Part shown: in pieces, positions 27,064 through 37,168 of the stretch
Numbering within the stretch: the stretch's first letter is position 1
How the letters are laid out: every line of letters starts with the position of its first letter
Assembly (NCBI RefSeq): GCF_002514735.1
Contig: NZ_NBWU01000008.1
Coordinates: forward strand, 1-64,000
DNA length: 64,000 nucleotides
Direction of reading: 5' to 3'
Source of the DNA: Sediminicola luteus
GTDB taxonomy: Bacteria; Bacteroidota; Bacteroidia; Flavobacteriales; Flavobacteriaceae
Notes under the pieces: model-generated
What the model was told of the DNA's origin: nothing
Seen by the model: only the letters and a program-made list of their open reading frames with translations
Database searches by the model: none
Made by a program: the position numbers and the translations under genes

Positions 27064-29583
27064 ATGGCGGAAGGAGAAAAGTTAATTCCCATAAATATTG
27101 AGGATGAAATGAAGTCCGCTTACATTGATTATTCAATGTCAGTGATTGTTTCTAGGGCCCTGCCCGATGTACGCGATGGTTTAAAACCGGTACATAGAAG
27201 GGTGCTCTTCGGTATGCATGAATTGGGAGTTAGATCTAGTAGTTCCTATAAGAAATCGGCGAGGATCGTTGGGGAGGTGCTCGGTAAGTACCACCCACAC
27301 GGAGATACATCGGTTTACGATACCATGGTGCGTATGGCCCAAGAGTGGAGCTTGCGATATATGATGGTGGATGGCCAAGGTAACTTTGGTTCTATAGATG
27401 GCGATAGCCCTGCGGCTATGCGTTATACGGAAGCCCGTATGCGCAAGATCTCAGAAGAGATGTTGGCCGATATCGATAAGGAGACCGTTGATCATCAGTT
27501 GAACTTCGATGATTCTTTACAAGAGCCCACCGTATTGCCAACCCGTATACCTAATTTATTGGTAAACGGGGCTTCGGGTATTGCTGTGGGTATGGCTACC
27601 AATATGCCACCACACAACCTTACCGAAGTGGTAGACGGTACCGTGGCTTATATAGATAATAACGACATAGAGGTCGATGGCCTCATGGAACATATCAAAG
27701 CACCCGATTTCCCAACAGGGGGGATCATATATGGTTATGATGGGGTGCGCGAAGCCTTTAAGACCGGTAGGGGGCGTGTGGTAATGCGTGCCAAGGCCGT
27801 TATCGAAGAGGTACAGGGTCGTGAATGTATCGTGGTCTCCGAGATTCCGTATCAGGTGAACAAGGCCGATATGATCAAAAAGACGGCCGAACTGGTAAAC
27901 GATAAGAAAATAGAGGGTATCTCTACCATCCGCGACGAGTCGGATCGTAAGGGAATGCGTATCGTGTACATCTTAAAACGCGATGCCATACCTAATATCG
28001 TTTTAAATACCTTATATAAGTATACGGCCCTACAATCTTCTTTTAGTGTCAACAACATCGCCTTAGTTAACGGAAGGCCCGAATTGTTGAACCTAAAGGA
28101 TATGATCCGCCACTTTGTAGATCATAGACATGAGGTAGTGGTGCGCCGTACGGAATTCGAACTTAAAAAGGCAGAAGCTAGGGCGCATATCTTAGAAGGT
28201 TTGATCATTGCCTCGGACAATATCGATGAGGTAATCGCCATTATCCGTGGCTCTTCAAATGCCGATGAGGCACGAACCAAATTAATGGAGCGCTTTAAAC
28301 TTACCGAGATCCAAGCCCGTGCCATCGTAGAAATGCGATTACGTCAGTTGACCGGACTGGAGCAGGATAAGCTGCGTTCTGAATATGACGATATCTTGGC
28401 GGCCATTGAAGACTTTAAGGATATTTTGGCGCGTAAAGAGCGTAGAATGGATATCATCAAAGAAGAATTGATCGAAATCCGTGACAAGTATGGCGATGAA
28501 CGCCGTTCCGAAATAAACTATGCCGGAGGTTCTTTGAATATTGAAGACATGATTCCGGATGAGCAGGTGGTAATTACCATTTCGCATGCCGGATATATTA
28601 AGCGTACCTCGGTAAATGAATACCGTACCCAAAGTAGGGGCGGGGTTGGTCAGAAGGCCTCCGCAACACGTAACCAAGACTTCTTGGAGCATTTGTTCGT
28701 GGGTACCAACCACCAGTATATGCTGTTCTTTACCCAAAAAGGGAAGTGTTTCTGGATGCGGGTGTTCGAGATTCCGGAAGGTAGCCGTACTTCTAAAGGC
28801 CGTGCCATCCAGAATTTGATCAATATAGAACAAGACGATAAGGTAAAAGCCTTTATCTGTACCAAGGATCTTAAAGATTCGGAATACATAAACAGCCATT
28901 ATGTAATTATGGCTACCAAAAAAGGAGTGGTCAAAAAGACATCTTTGGAACAATACTCACGTCCGCGACAGAATGGTATCAATGCCATTACCGTGCGCGA
29001 TGGCGATGAGTTGTTAGAAGCCAAATTGACCACGGGTACCAGTCAGATCTTGCTCGGACTTAAGTCTGGGAAGGCCATTCGATTCGACGAGGCGAAAACC
29101 CGACCTATGGGCCGAAACGCCTCTGGGGTACGCGGTATAACCTTGGGCCACGATGCCGATGAGGTAATTGGCATGGTTTCTGTAAACAACCATGATGAAA
29201 ACATTTTGGTGGTCTCTGAAAAGGGCTACGGAAAACGTTCCAGCCTTGAAGATTACCGCGAGACCAACCGTGGTGGTAAAGGGGTAAAGACCATTACCGT
29301 AACAGATAAGACCGGTGGGTTGGTAGCGATCAAAAGTGTTTCGGATGAAGACGATTTAATGATTATCAATAAGTCGGGAATCGCCATTCGAATGAGTGTT
29401 AACGATCTTAGGGTTATGGGCCGTGCCACCCAGGGGGTACGTTTGATAAACTTAAAAGGAAAAGATTCTATTGCCGCAGTTGCCAAAGTAATGAAGGAGG
29501 ATGAGGCTGTAGAAGGAGAAGATGTAAATGATATGGATGTTGATGTAGATACCAACGATAATCCGCAACCAACGGAAGAATAA
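27064..29583 (+). CDS. gyrA: DNA gyrase subunit A
   Basis: Type II topoisomerase A subunit of 839 aa. The catalytic Tyr is in [10 protein letters not shown]. The quinolone-determining region reads [17 protein letters not shown]; Thr at the E. coli Ser83 position is usual for flavobacteria, so it is not evidence of resistance. The C-terminal beta-pinwheel contains a degenerate GyrA-box ([10 protein letters not shown] instead of QRRGGKG). The protein ends in an acidic tail ([20 protein letters not shown]). It begins 256 bp from the divergent clpC start and is followed after 32 bp by a TPR gene that probably shares its transcript. Confidence 0.97.
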   Translation: MAEGEKLIPINIEDEMKSAYIDYSMSVIVSRALPDVRDGLKPVHRRVLFGMHELGVRSSSSYKKSARIVGEVLGKYHPHGDTSVYDTMVRMAQEWSLRYMMVDGQGNFGSIDGDSPAAMRYTEARMRKISEEMLADIDKETVDHQLNFDDSLQEPTVLPTRIPNLLVNGASGIAVGMATNMPPHNLTEVVDGTVAYIDNNDIEVDGLMEHIKAPDFPTGGIIYGYDGVREAFKTGRGRVVMRAKAVIEEVQGRECIVVSEIPYQVNKADMIKKTAELVNDKKIEGISTIRDESDRKGMRIVYILKRDAIPNIVLNTLYKYTALQSSFSVNNIALVNGRPELLNLKDMIRHFVDHRHEVVVRRTEFELKKAEARAHILEGLIIASDNIDEVIAIIRGSSNADEARTKLMERFKLTEIQARAIVEMRLRQLTGLEQDKLRSEYDDILAAIEDFKDILARKERRMDIIKEELIEIRDKYGDERRSEINYAGGSLNIEDMIPDEQVVITISHAGYIKRTSVNEYRTQSRGGVGQKASATRNQDFLEHLFVGTNHQYMLFFTQKGKCFWMRVFEIPEGSRTSKGRAIQNLINIEQDDKVKAFICTKDLKDSEYINSHYVIMATKKGVVKKTSLEQYSRPRQNGINAITVRDGDELLEAKLTTGTSQILLGLKSGKAIRFDEAKTRPMGRNASGVRGITLGHDADEVIGMVSVNNHDENILVVSEKGYGKRSSLEDYRETNRGGKGVKTITVTDKTGGLVAIKSVSDEDDLMIINKSGIAIRMSVNDLRVMGRATQGVRLINLKGKDSIAAVAKVMKEDEAVEGEDVNDMDVDVDTNDNPQPTEE

Positions 29584-29615
29584 AACACTAAATTAAATAA
29601 TTCAATTACTAAGAA

Positions 29616-30875
29616 ATGAAAACAACAATTTCGATAATCGCGGCTTTGGCCTTTACTATGGTCGGTTTTGCTCAAAAAAATGAGATCAAAGCTGCTCAAA
29701 AAGCCATCAAGAAAGGTGATTTTGCCGCTGCAAAAACCGCATTGGAAGGAGCTTCTTCTTTGATAGGGGCCGCTGACGATAAAACAAAGGCGCTTTATTA
29801 TTATACACAAGGGACGGCCCTTAAAGGCTTGTCTGCCACCGATAACAGTGTGCTTAAAGATGCCGTAGCTGCTTATAAAGAGTTAATGGCTGTTGAAGAA
29901 AAGAGCGGTAAAAAGAAGTATTCGGCTATGGCCCAACAAGACCTTCAGGTAATGACCGGAGAGGTGGTTAATGCTGCCGTTGCCGATAACAACGCCAAGA
30001 ATTTCAAGGGGGCTTCGGAGAAATTATACATGGCCTATCAAATGAGCCCAACCGATACCCTTTATCTTTACCATGCCGCAAATTCGGCGATTAGTGGTCA
30101 GGATTACGAAGGGGCACTTGGCTACTACAATGAGTTAAAAGAAATCGGTTACGATGGTAGTGGGGTTAAGTATACGGCTTTGAATACGGCTTCAGGTAAA
30201 CGTGAGGAAATGGACAAGATGCAGCGTGATCTGATGATCAAGTCCGGTACCTATAAGGATCCTAAAGATGAAAAAATCCCATCTAAACGTTCTGAAATCA
30301 TCAAGAACATTGCTTTGATCTATACCCAATTGGGACAAGATGAAAAAGCTTTGGAGGCCTTTAAAGATGCCCGCGCCAGTTACCCAGGCGATGTAAACTT
30401 GATCTTAAGCGAGGCCAACCTTCATTTTAAGCAAGGTAATAAAGAAAAGTTCAAGGAGTTAATGGCCGAGGCCATCGCCTTAGAGCCAGGTAATGCCGAT
30501 TTACACTATAATGTGGGTGTGATCAATATGGAGCAAGGTAATAACGAGGAAGCTAGAAAGGCGTATAATAAAGCCTTGGAAATCGATCCCAGTTATGTAA
30601 ATGCTGCTTTGAATATTTCTACTTCCTATGTTAACGAAGGGAACGAATTGGTAAACCAAATGAACGAATTGGGTAGTTCTAGGGCCGATATCGCCAAGTA
30701 CGATGAGCTTAAGGCTAAAAAAGATGATTTGTTCAATAAAGGGGCCCAGATTTTGGAGGATTCAGTAAAGAGTAATCCTGACAACCAAAGTTTATTGACC
30801 CAGTTGAAAAACATTTATGGGGCTTTGGGTGATACCGAAAACTTTATGCGCGTTAAAAAGTTATTGGGCGAGTAA
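29616..30875 (+). CDS. Exported tetratricopeptide repeat protein
   Basis: 419-aa protein with signal peptide MKTTISIIAALAFTMVGFAQ followed by many TPR units. Clear ones are near residues 225-330, including NADLHYNVGVINMEQGNNEE and ARKAYNKALEIDPSYVNAAL. Probably periplasmic. It lies 32 bp after gyrA and shares its terminator, an arrangement often found in flavobacteria, but no functional link to gyrase is implied. Binding partner unknown. Confidence 0.85.
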   Translation: MKTTISIIAALAFTMVGFAQKNEIKAAQKAIKKGDFAAAKTALEGASSLIGAADDKTKALYYYTQGTALKGLSATDNSVLKDAVAAYKELMAVEEKSGKKKYSAMAQQDLQVMTGEVVNAAVADNNAKNFKGASEKLYMAYQMSPTDTLYLYHAANSAISGQDYEGALGYYNELKEIGYDGSGVKYTALNTASGKREEMDKMQRDLMIKSGTYKDPKDEKIPSKRSEIIKNIALIYTQLGQDEKALEAFKDARASYPGDVNLILSEANLHFKQGNKEKFKELMAEAIALEPGNADLHYNVGVINMEQGNNEEARKAYNKALEIDPSYVNAALNISTSYVNEGNELVNQMNELGSSRADIAKYDELKAKKDDLFNKGAQILEDSVKSNPDNQSLLTQLKNIYGALGDTENFMRVKKLLGE

Positions 30876-30892
30876 TCCCAGTTTCAAATACA

Positions 30893-30928
30893 TAAAAAAG
30901 CCTCGGAAAATTTCCGAGGCTTTTTTTT
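30893..30928 (+). terminator. Intrinsic terminator of gyrA-TPR unit
   Basis: GCCTCGGAAA and TTTCCGAGGC pair perfectly (30900-30920), with A-run before and eight T after. Strong in the plus direction and usable by the convergent thiolase gene. Confidence 0.9.
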
Positions 30929-30952
30929 GCGATGACCGGAAATAGTCATGTA

Positions 30953-32125
30953 TTATCTGGTCAGTACTACTGCCGAAGCGCCGCCCCCACCATTACAAAT
31001 GGCGGCAGCACCGTGCTTACCATCGTTTTGCTTCATAACATGGATCAGGGTAACCAATATTCGGGCACCTGAACAGCCCAGCGGGTGTCCTAAGCTTACG
31101 GCGCCTCCATTTACGTTCACATTACTGTCGTTTAGGCCTAAAATCTTCATATTGGCCAAACCAACCACTGAAAAAGCCTCATTTAATTCAAAATAATCGA
31201 TATCGTCCAATGTCAGCTTGGCCTTGTCCAGGGCTTTAGGTAGGGCTTTGGCAGGTGCAGTGGTGAACCATTCGGGTTCATGGGCCGCATCGGCATACGA
31301 AGAAATGGTAGCCAAGGGAGTAAGGCCTAACTCGGCCGCTTTATCGGCACTCATAAGTACCAGTGCGGCGGCCCCATCGTTTATGGTAGAGGCATTGGCA
31401 GCCGTAACCGTACCTTCTTTGGTAAAGGCCGGACGCAAGGCTGGAATTTTGTCCATACGGACATTCTTGTACTCTTCATCTTCAGCGACGATAACAGGGT
31501 CACCCTTACGTTGGGGTACGGAAACCGGTACTATCTCTTCTTCGAATTTACCAGCTGCCCAAGCATCGGCCGAGCGTTCGTAAGATTGAATGGCAAAAGC
31601 ATCTTGATCTTCCCTGGAAAAGCCGTATTCGGTGGCACAGGCATCGGCACAAACCCCCATGGCGTTTTGATCGTAAGCATCGACCAAACCGTCCCTTTGC
31701 AGACCATCCTCCATTTTGGCCGGACCAAATTTGGTGCCTTTACGCATGTGTACATAATGCGGTATAGAACTCATATTCTCCATACCACCAGCTACTACGA
31801 TATCGGCATCGCCCAAGGCTATGGCCTGGGCTCCTTGCATTACGGCTTTCATACCAGAGGCACAGACCTTGTTTACGGTGGTACAGGGTACGGTATCGGG
31901 TATACCGGCATAAATAGCGGCTTGTCGGGCTGGTGCTTGGCCCGTGCCTGCCTGTACCACATTACCCATCAATACCTCGTCTACCTGCTCGGGTGCTAGG
32001 CCTATTTTATCAAGTGCTCCTTTAATGGCGGTAGCGCCCAATCGGGGGGCAGGGATACTTGAAAGTGATCCTAAGAAACTTCCCATGGGTGTGCGAACCG
32101 CGGAAACTATTACTACTTTGTTCAT
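30953..32125 (-). CDS. Acetyl-CoA C-acyltransferase (thiolase)
   Basis: Thiolase of about 390 aa catalysing acetyl-CoA condensation or 3-ketoacyl-CoA cleavage. The N-terminal Cys is in [19 protein letters not shown], the His in the ELNEAFSVV region's partner loop, and the C-terminal catalytic Cys and His in [17 protein letters not shown] and [12 protein letters not shown]. All three catalytic motifs are intact. [15 protein letters not shown] at 32125 is the usual start; an ATG two codons upstream (32131) is also possible. A TAAATTTG -7 box (32153-32146, minus) lies just upstream. Biosynthetic (acetoacetyl-CoA) versus degradative use cannot be told from the neighbours. Confidence 0.93.
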   Translation of the reverse strand: MNKVVIVSAVRTPMGSFLGSLSSIPAPRLGATAIKGALDKIGLAPEQVDEVLMGNVVQAGTGQAPARQAAIYAGIPDTVPCTTVNKVCASGMKAVMQGAQAIALGDADIVVAGGMENMSSIPHYVHMRKGTKFGPAKMEDGLQRDGLVDAYDQNAMGVCADACATEYGFSREDQDAFAIQSYERSADAWAAGKFEEEIVPVSVPQRKGDPVIVAEDEEYKNVRMDKIPALRPAFTKEGTVTAANASTINDGAAALVLMSADKAAELGLTPLATISSYADAAHEPEWFTTAPAKALPKALDKAKLTLDDIDYFELNEAFSVVGLANMKILGLNDSNVNVNGGAVSLGHPLGCSGARILVTLIHVMKQNDGKHGAAAICNGGGGASAVVLTR

Positions 32126-32255
32126 GTGCATTTAGTTTTGATTCCCAAATTTACGAATTGCCGGGCATATGCTTTGCCAAAGCTATGATAGGCTATGGTG
32201 TGACTTTCGAGTTTCTTAAACCTGGTTCGGATTAGCAATACTGCTAACGGTTTTA

Positions 32256-32263
32256 TACATTTG
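32256..32263 (+). promoter_or_regulatory. TAnnTTTG -7 element before the HD gene
   Basis: TACATTTG lies 17 bp before ATG 32281. The -33 region has no exact TTG. Confidence 0.45.
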
Positions 32264-32280
32264 AAGTAATCCTTCCGGTC

Positions 32281-34332
32281 ATGACAAAGTTTATCGACAA
32301 GGTTTTTAAAAACCAGTCCTTATTATACAAAGCCTTACTCTATATTCTTTCCGTAGTCGTTATTGTTATGCTTTTTCCGCGTGGAGGGCAGTTCAAATAC
32401 GGTTTTCAAAAAGGAAAGCCTTGGCAACATGCCGATTACTATGCCCCTTTTGACTTTTCAGCCAAAAAAACCGAAGCAGAGGTCGAGGCAGAGCGTAATG
32501 CCATTAAAAACGATCAGGATTACTTTTTTTCCTATGATGCATCCGTAGCACAAGAGGTCCAAAACATGTACAGTGCTGCCTTTGATGCCGTTTTCGAACA
32601 AATGGATATGGGCCGAAGGGATCGCGCTCGAGTTAAAAATGAGGGGTTGGTTCCCCTAAGTGAATTGTATGAAATCGGTTTGCTAAAAGAAGTGCCCGAT
32701 CGTTTTGGTGGGAAAGAGGTTTTTGTAGTAAAAAACCATCAGGCGCAGAAATATGAAGTAGAAAATTTGCCTACACTTAGTACGGCCAACCGGATTTTAA
32801 GTGGGTTCTTGACAGAAAACGGGCTATCGGAATATGAAGAGGCGCTGCAATCGGTCTATTTTTCCATTTTACGCCCAAATCTAACCTTAGATGAGGGGCT
32901 TACCCAAAAAGCCCTTGACGAGGCTTTGAACAAGGTTACCTTGACCACAGGTATGGTCGATAAAGGCAAATTGATCATCGCCAAAGGTGAAGTGGTCGGT
33001 GAGGCCGAGTACCGCGTACTCGATTCGTTAAAACAAGAATATGTATCCGAAGTCTGGAACGATCGTAATCTCTATTTGATCATCGGGGGTTATAGTCTGT
33101 TGGTAGCCCTGGTGTTATTAATGCTGCTCTTGTTCCTTAAAAACTATAAACCCGACATTTTCGATAACAACACCAAGGTAACCTTCATCTTCGTCAATAT
33201 TTTGCTGATGGTGTTCCTCACCACCTTTATGGTTACCTATAACGAAGCCTGGATCTATGCGGTGCCCTTGTGTCTGTTGCCCCTGATATTAAAAACATTT
33301 TTTGACAGTCGGGTCGCTTTCTATACCCATGTGTTAACGGTTTTGATCTTGGGTTTTGTGGTGCCCGATAGTTTCGAGTATATATTTCTACAGATAACGG
33401 CGGGTATAGTGACCATCCTTTCGGTTGGGGAGCTGTATCGCAGGGCCAATCTTTTTATTTCGGTGGGACAGGTTACCGGCACCTATCTGTTGGGCTATTT
33501 GGCCTTTCATTTGATACAGGAGGGGCAGCTGGAGAATCTGGATTGGATCTTAATGGCAACCCTCTGCCTAAACGGGCTGTTGACCCTGTTCGCCCTGCCT
33601 TTGGTATATGCCTATGAAAAGTTATTCGGGTTAGTGTCCGATGCCACTCTGCTCGAACTGTCCGATACCAACTCAAAACTGCTAAAACAATTATCCAATA
33701 AGGCACCGGGTACCTTTCACCACTCGCTTCAAGTCGCCAATTTGGCCGAGGCCGCGGCCAACGAAGTAAATGCCAATTCCCTTTTGGTCAGGGTAGGGGC
33801 CTTGTACCACGATATCGGCAAAATGGAGAACCCCACCTTTTTTACCGAAAACCAGATTACCAATGTGAACCCACACGATGAATTGGAACCCCACGAAAGT
33901 GCCCAGATCATTATCGGCCATGTGTTGCAGGGTATAGAGTTGGGCAAAAAACATAAACTACCCGATCGTATAATCGATTTTATACGGGTACACCATGGTA
34001 CCAGTTTGGTATACTATTTTTTCAAAAAGGCACAGGAAGCATTAGGGGACGAAGTAAATGAGGCCGATTTCCGTTATCCGGGTCCCAAACCTTTTTCGAA
34101 GGAAACCGCGATTTTGATGATGGCCGATGCCGTTGAGGCGGCCTCCAAAAGTTTGAAAGACCCGAACTTTAATAGTATTAATGACTTTGTGGAGCGGATT
34201 ATTGGGGGACAAATGCAGGCCGGACAATTTTTGAACGCTAATATTACCTTTAAGGAGGTAGAACAGGTGAAAAAGGTGCTTAAACGTAAATTGGTCAATA
34301 TCTACCACTTACGGGTCGAGTATCCGGAATAG
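32281..34332 (+). CDS. 7TM-HD family phosphodiesterase, PgpH-like
   Basis: 683-aa membrane protein of the 7TMR-HD family. A first TM helix (about residues 19-34) is followed by an extracytoplasmic 7TMR-HDED domain to about 260, then seven TM helices (about 265-450) and a cytoplasmic HD domain at about 475-660. HD residues are visible: HHSLQVANLAEAAANE, ALYHDIGKMENP, NPHDELEPHESA and RVHHGT. Family members such as Listeria PgpH hydrolyse the second messenger c-di-AMP, so that is the likely activity. It stands alone just upstream of the tRNA genes. Confidence 0.9.
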   Translation: MTKFIDKVFKNQSLLYKALLYILSVVVIVMLFPRGGQFKYGFQKGKPWQHADYYAPFDFSAKKTEAEVEAERNAIKNDQDYFFSYDASVAQEVQNMYSAAFDAVFEQMDMGRRDRARVKNEGLVPLSELYEIGLLKEVPDRFGGKEVFVVKNHQAQKYEVENLPTLSTANRILSGFLTENGLSEYEEALQSVYFSILRPNLTLDEGLTQKALDEALNKVTLTTGMVDKGKLIIAKGEVVGEAEYRVLDSLKQEYVSEVWNDRNLYLIIGGYSLLVALVLLMLLLFLKNYKPDIFDNNTKVTFIFVNILLMVFLTTFMVTYNEAWIYAVPLCLLPLILKTFFDSRVAFYTHVLTVLILGFVVPDSFEYIFLQITAGIVTILSVGELYRRANLFISVGQVTGTYLLGYLAFHLIQEGQLENLDWILMATLCLNGLLTLFALPLVYAYEKLFGLVSDATLLELSDTNSKLLKQLSNKAPGTFHHSLQVANLAEAAANEVNANSLLVRVGALYHDIGKMENPTFFTENQITNVNPHDELEPHESAQIIIGHVLQGIELGKKHKLPDRIIDFIRVHHGTSLVYYFFKKAQEALGDEVNEADFRYPGPKPFSKETAILMMADAVEAASKSLKDPNFNSINDFVERIIGGQMQAGQFLNANITFKEVEQVKKVLKRKLVNIYHLRVEYPE

Positions 34333-34375
34333 CGGAAAACATCGCTTTATTTTTTCAAAAAAATGTGCCAAAGCC

Positions 34376-34406
34376 TTGCATTCTTGTATGTGAAAAGGTA
34401 CATTTG
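34376..34406 (+). promoter_or_regulatory. Promoter of the tRNA-Ser/tRNA-Pro unit
   Basis: TTG (34376-34378) and TACATTTG (34399-34406) are separated by 20 bp, a good Bacteroidota promoter match. It lies 36 bp before the first tRNA base. Confidence 0.65.
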
Positions 34407-34442
34407 CAACCGCATTTTAAGAAATGCACGTTCTTAAATACT

Positions 34443-34526
34443 GGAGAGGTGGCAGAGTGGTAATGCAGCAGATTGCTAATCTGTGAACGCGCAAGTGTTC
34501 CCCGAGTTCGAGTCTCGGTCTCTCCG
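34443..34526 (+). tRNA. tRNA-Ser (GCU)
   Basis: Class II tRNA of 84 nt. Acceptor GGAGAGG pairs with TCTCTCC, the anticodon stem-loop is AGATTGCTAATCT (anticodon GCT), a long variable arm follows, and the T-arm reads CCGAGTTCGAGTCTCGG. Discriminator G; the 3' CCA is not encoded. Confidence 0.95.
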
Positions 34527-34560
34527 CATCTCTTTGTACCGGCGAAGAACAAATTTTCTT

Positions 34561-34635
34561 CGGGGTGTAGCGTAGCCCGGTTATCGCGCCTGCTTTGGGA
34601 GCAGGAGGTCGCAGGTTCGAATCCTGCCACCCCGA
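34561..34635 (+). tRNA. tRNA-Pro (UGG)
   Basis: 75-nt tRNA. Acceptor CGGGGTG pairs with CACCCCG; the anticodon stem-loop is CCTGCTTTGGGAGCAGG with anticodon TGG; T-arm GCAGGTTCGAATCCTGC. Discriminator A; CCA not encoded. Its last 12 bases and its terminator are repeated downstream. Confidence 0.96.
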
Positions 34636-34638
34636 CTT

Positions 34639-34675
34639 AAAAATCCAGTATCCATTTCGGTGCTGGATTTTTTTT
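34639..34675 (+). terminator. Intrinsic terminator of the tRNA unit (repeat copy 1)
   Basis: AAAAATCCAG and CTGGATTTTT form a 10-bp stem followed by T8. The same hairpin recurs in the downstream repeat copies. Confidence 0.85.
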
Positions 34676-34785
34676 GGTCCATGTTTAGTTTTTTTCTTGC
34701 TGAAATGAATTAACCCAATTCCAATTAGATTAAAATTGTAAAGGTCGTGGGGTCTCCCGAGGCTTCGGGACTGCCACCCCGACTT

Positions 34786-34822
34786 AAAAATCCAGCATCT
34801 ATTTCGGTGCTGGATTTTTTTT
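34786..34822 (+). terminator. Duplicated terminator, repeat copy 2
   Basis: Same hairpin as the tRNA-Pro terminator, with the stem extended by CAGCA/TGCTG, so it is slightly better paired than copy 1. Confidence 0.75.
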
Positions 34823-34932
34823 GGTCTATGTTTAGGTTTCTTCTTTCTGAAATGAATTAACCCAATTTCAATTAGATTAAAAATGTAATGGTCGTGGGTC
34901 CTCCCGAGGCTTCGGGACTGCCACCCCGACTT

Positions 34933-34969
34933 AAAAATCCAGCATCCATTTCGGTGCTGGATTTTTTTT
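34933..34969 (+). terminator. Duplicated terminator, repeat copy 3
   Basis: Same hairpin and T-tract as copy 2. Three terminators in a row follow the tRNA unit. Confidence 0.75.
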
Positions 34970-35339
34970 GGTTTATTCAGAGCTTGATTGGTGATAGAAT
35001 AAATGATTCGATCCCATTTAGAATTATAACATATTGGTCGTTCTCCCAACGCTTTGGAACTGCCGCCCCGAAAACCTAATATGGCCCTCAGTGTTGCTCG
35101 GGCTCTATTTTTTGGTTACCGGAACTAATTTTGCGTTGATAGTCCAAAAATTACACTATAGTTTCCCTTATGTTTCCACAGATTCTAGACAATATGAAAG
35201 CCTTTTTTTATCGTTATCGAATTCACTACGGTTAAAATCGAAAATATATGTTATCGAATTCGAATTCACCAATCTTCCTAATATTGTTTCGGTAAACATT
35301 AATACGCGCTCAAACGTGTATAAGATTTCTTATTATCAA

Positions 35340-35708
35340 TCAAAAGGTTTTTGTCTGCCCCATGGTCGGTGTGCCATTTGTGATTATTAACTGAGCAGCG
35401 AATTCATTTTGGAACAGTTTGTCGCAATTGCGCTGAAAATCCTCCAGACATTCAGATAGATTCAGTCGAGCCCCCATGTAAATGGCCCTTATGGTATTGG
35501 GGTCCGAAATACGGTTCGTCTTGATAAATTTATGGGCTAGGCTCCTACTCTTGGCCATTATGGTATCTGTCATTCCGTGCTGGCATGAGTGGAAATCCAC
35601 AACGAATTTTGGGCAAAGCTGTTGAATTTGATACTTGTTGGACTCCGTAAAATCCTTAAGGATCTTACGATGTCGATTTTTGAATTGAATCAATAAGGAA
35701 TCTCTCAT
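35340..35708 (-). CDS. Hypothetical protein
   Basis: 122-aa predicted soluble protein, mostly helical and basic, with three Cys and several His (VVDFHSCQHGMTDT, LNLSECLEDFQRNCDKLF). I do not recognise a family. The frame starts at an ATG in an AT-rich leader and has plausible amino-acid composition, but with no homologue in mind it could be a decayed or very lineage-specific gene. It is the first frame after the tRNA-Pro repeat array and precedes the REC-glycosyltransferase gene on the other side. Confidence 0.45.
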   Translation of the reverse strand: MRDSLLIQFKNRHRKILKDFTESNKYQIQQLCPKFVVDFHSCQHGMTDTIMAKSRSLAHKFIKTNRISDPNTIRAIYMGARLNLSECLEDFQRNCDKLFQNEFAAQLIITNGTPTMGQTKTF

Positions 35709-35911
35709 GTTGTTTAGGTTTAACTTTTCGAGCGGTTATGTCCAAGGACAAGGCGCCTCCCTTATATGGGAATTTAAATTTCATTGATTTTCAATCTCTG
35801 AAGCGTTTCTCGCCTGAAAAGGCATTTTTGAGGTTATCGTGGGAACTATTCCGAACCAACATTTGGACATGTTCAATGTCATCCATGAAACATGAACATG
35901 TCCGTTCTACC

Positions 35912-37093
35912 TCATATCGTTTTTACCACATAACGGTAATTCCAACGTAAAATGAATAATTGCATAATGATTTTTATGGAATCCTTATAGGAGAGCTTGG
36001 AACCATCGGCATGTATCCAACGTTTTAAAGGTTGCTCACATATGGCCGCAACGGCTTGCTTTTTACCATATAGTTTACGCATACGCATAAAAATCTCAAC
36101 ATCGAACAGCCATCGGGTAACGAAGGGTCTCGAGAACATTTTATCGACCAAGTCCCTTTCCATTACCTTGGCTCCACATTGGGTATCCTTAAAGGGCATG
36201 CCCAATATTTGCTGAATCGCCAAATTAATGGATTTGCTGATGATCTGCCTAGCGGACTCCTTATTAATATCAGCTCCCATCCGACTTATCCTTGAGCCAC
36301 TTACGATTTTGAAATCCGATTTTTCAAGGGTTCTGACCAGTTCATCAAAATCCCTGAAATCGGTGGAAAGGTCGGCATCCAAGTAACCGATGTATTCGAA
36401 TTGGGGATCTTTCGCCAAATGTAACATTCCCTGCCTAACGGCCTCTGCCTTACCCCCGTTCTGTTCGCAATCATAGACACTAATGTTATCTTCGTTACCC
36501 TTACGAATCTGATGAAGCACCTCAAGGGTGTTATCGGTACTACCGTCATTTACGAAGCATAGGTGATAGCCTAAGTTGGTAAATGCGAATTTCTTGAACG
36601 CTTCACCTAACAAGCGGTCTGCCTCATTGTAACAAGGTATGACTACACCAACACCATTTTTTCTGACCATTTGGCCTTCAGTGTCCGAGTTGACCGTCGT
36701 AAGCGGGCCTGGGGATCCTATGGTTCTTTTGATTCGGGCCAAAACCTCATTCAGTCCCAAGGGCTTTTTAAGGTAATCGTTTATACCTAAATCAAAATTT
36801 TCAAGGATTACCGCTTCCGATGTATTGCCCGACATTACCAAAATTGGGGTGTCCTTTTTCCTGTCGTTTCGAATATAGCGAACCACTTCAAGCCCATTGC
36901 TTGCATTATCATGTTGTTCAACCGATCCTGGCATGTTCATGTCTAGTAATACTAAATCAGGTTCGAAAGTATCGTAAAGGGCTATACCCTCGGTTGTGGA
37001 GGCGGCTGTTTTTACTTGGTAACCTGCCTCGGTCAGTTTTTTTTCCACGGATAACAGTATAAGCTGTTGATCATCGATGGTCAGTATCTTCAT
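35912..37093 (-). CDS. Response regulator receiver domain fused to GT2 glycosyltransferase
   Basis: 393-aa fusion. Residues about 1-120 are a complete receiver domain: acidic pair D7/D8, phospho-acceptor D51 in LVLLDMNMPG, the Ser of VMSGNT and Lys of YLKKPLG. After a linker (about 121-145), residues about 147-385 form a DPM1/dolichyl-phosphate-type GT2 domain: VGVVIPCYNEADRL, FVNDGSTDNTLEVL, GGKAEAVRQGM and the metal-binding DAD in YLDADLSTDF, then GSRISRMGAD. The last residues (FILRWNYRYVV) may touch the membrane. Phosphorylation probably gates sugar transfer. It is divergent from the PTPS-related gene with a LytTR-like repeat array in between. Confidence 0.88.
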   Translation of the reverse strand: MKILTIDDQQLILLSVEKKLTEAGYQVKTAASTTEGIALYDTFEPDLVLLDMNMPGSVEQHDNASNGLEVVRYIRNDRKKDTPILVMSGNTSEAVILENFDLGINDYLKKPLGLNEVLARIKRTIGSPGPLTTVNSDTEGQMVRKNGVGVVIPCYNEADRLLGEAFKKFAFTNLGYHLCFVNDGSTDNTLEVLHQIRKGNEDNISVYDCEQNGGKAEAVRQGMLHLAKDPQFEYIGYLDADLSTDFRDFDELVRTLEKSDFKIVSGSRISRMGADINKESARQIISKSINLAIQQILGMPFKDTQCGAKVMERDLVDKMFSRPFVTRWLFDVEIFMRMRKLYGKKQAVAAICEQPLKRWIHADGSKLSYKDSIKIIMQLFILRWNYRYVVKTI

Positions 37094-37168
37094 AAAGTAG
37101 GATTTAGGTTTTTATTCAATTCGGGATGGTAACAAAACTAGTTTTTACATAATTTTTGGAAGACCTAA

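Larger units (their letters stand above)
34624..35076 (+). repeat. 147-bp tandem repeat built from the tRNA-Pro 3' end and its terminator
   Basis: CTGCCACCCCGACTTAAAAA starts at 34624 (inside tRNA-Pro), 34771 and 34918, an exact 147-bp period. Each unit carries the last 12 tRNA bases, the terminator hairpin, an AT-rich stretch and the small hairpin CCCGAGGCTTCGGG. Units 1 and 2 differ at about 11 of 147 positions by eye. A degenerate further copy ends at about 35076 (CTGCCGCCCCGA at 35060). There is no gene here: the 210-aa minus-strand frame across it is only the repeat read in a phase that stays open because 147 is divisible by three. Confidence 0.9.

Noticed and set aside
27283-27350. Quinolone-resistance mutation in gyrA
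   Set aside because: Thr at the Ser83-equivalent position is the normal residue in flavobacteria; Asp at the 87-equivalent is intact.
28339-28953. 204-aa minus-strand frame
   Set aside because: Lies wholly inside gyrA on the opposite strand and has no protein-like pattern; a shadow of gyrA codons.
34417-35049. 210-aa minus-strand open frame with internal 49-residue repeats
   Set aside because: It crosses both tRNA genes and the 147-bp array; the repeat length is divisible by three, so the frame stays open by chance.
34624-35076. Possible CRISPR array
   Set aside because: Units of 147 bp follow each other without short spacers, contain a terminator, and no cas gene is present.
35738-35950. 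70-aa plus-strand frame
   Set aside because: It overlaps the 3' end of the REC-GT2 gene and has no coding character.
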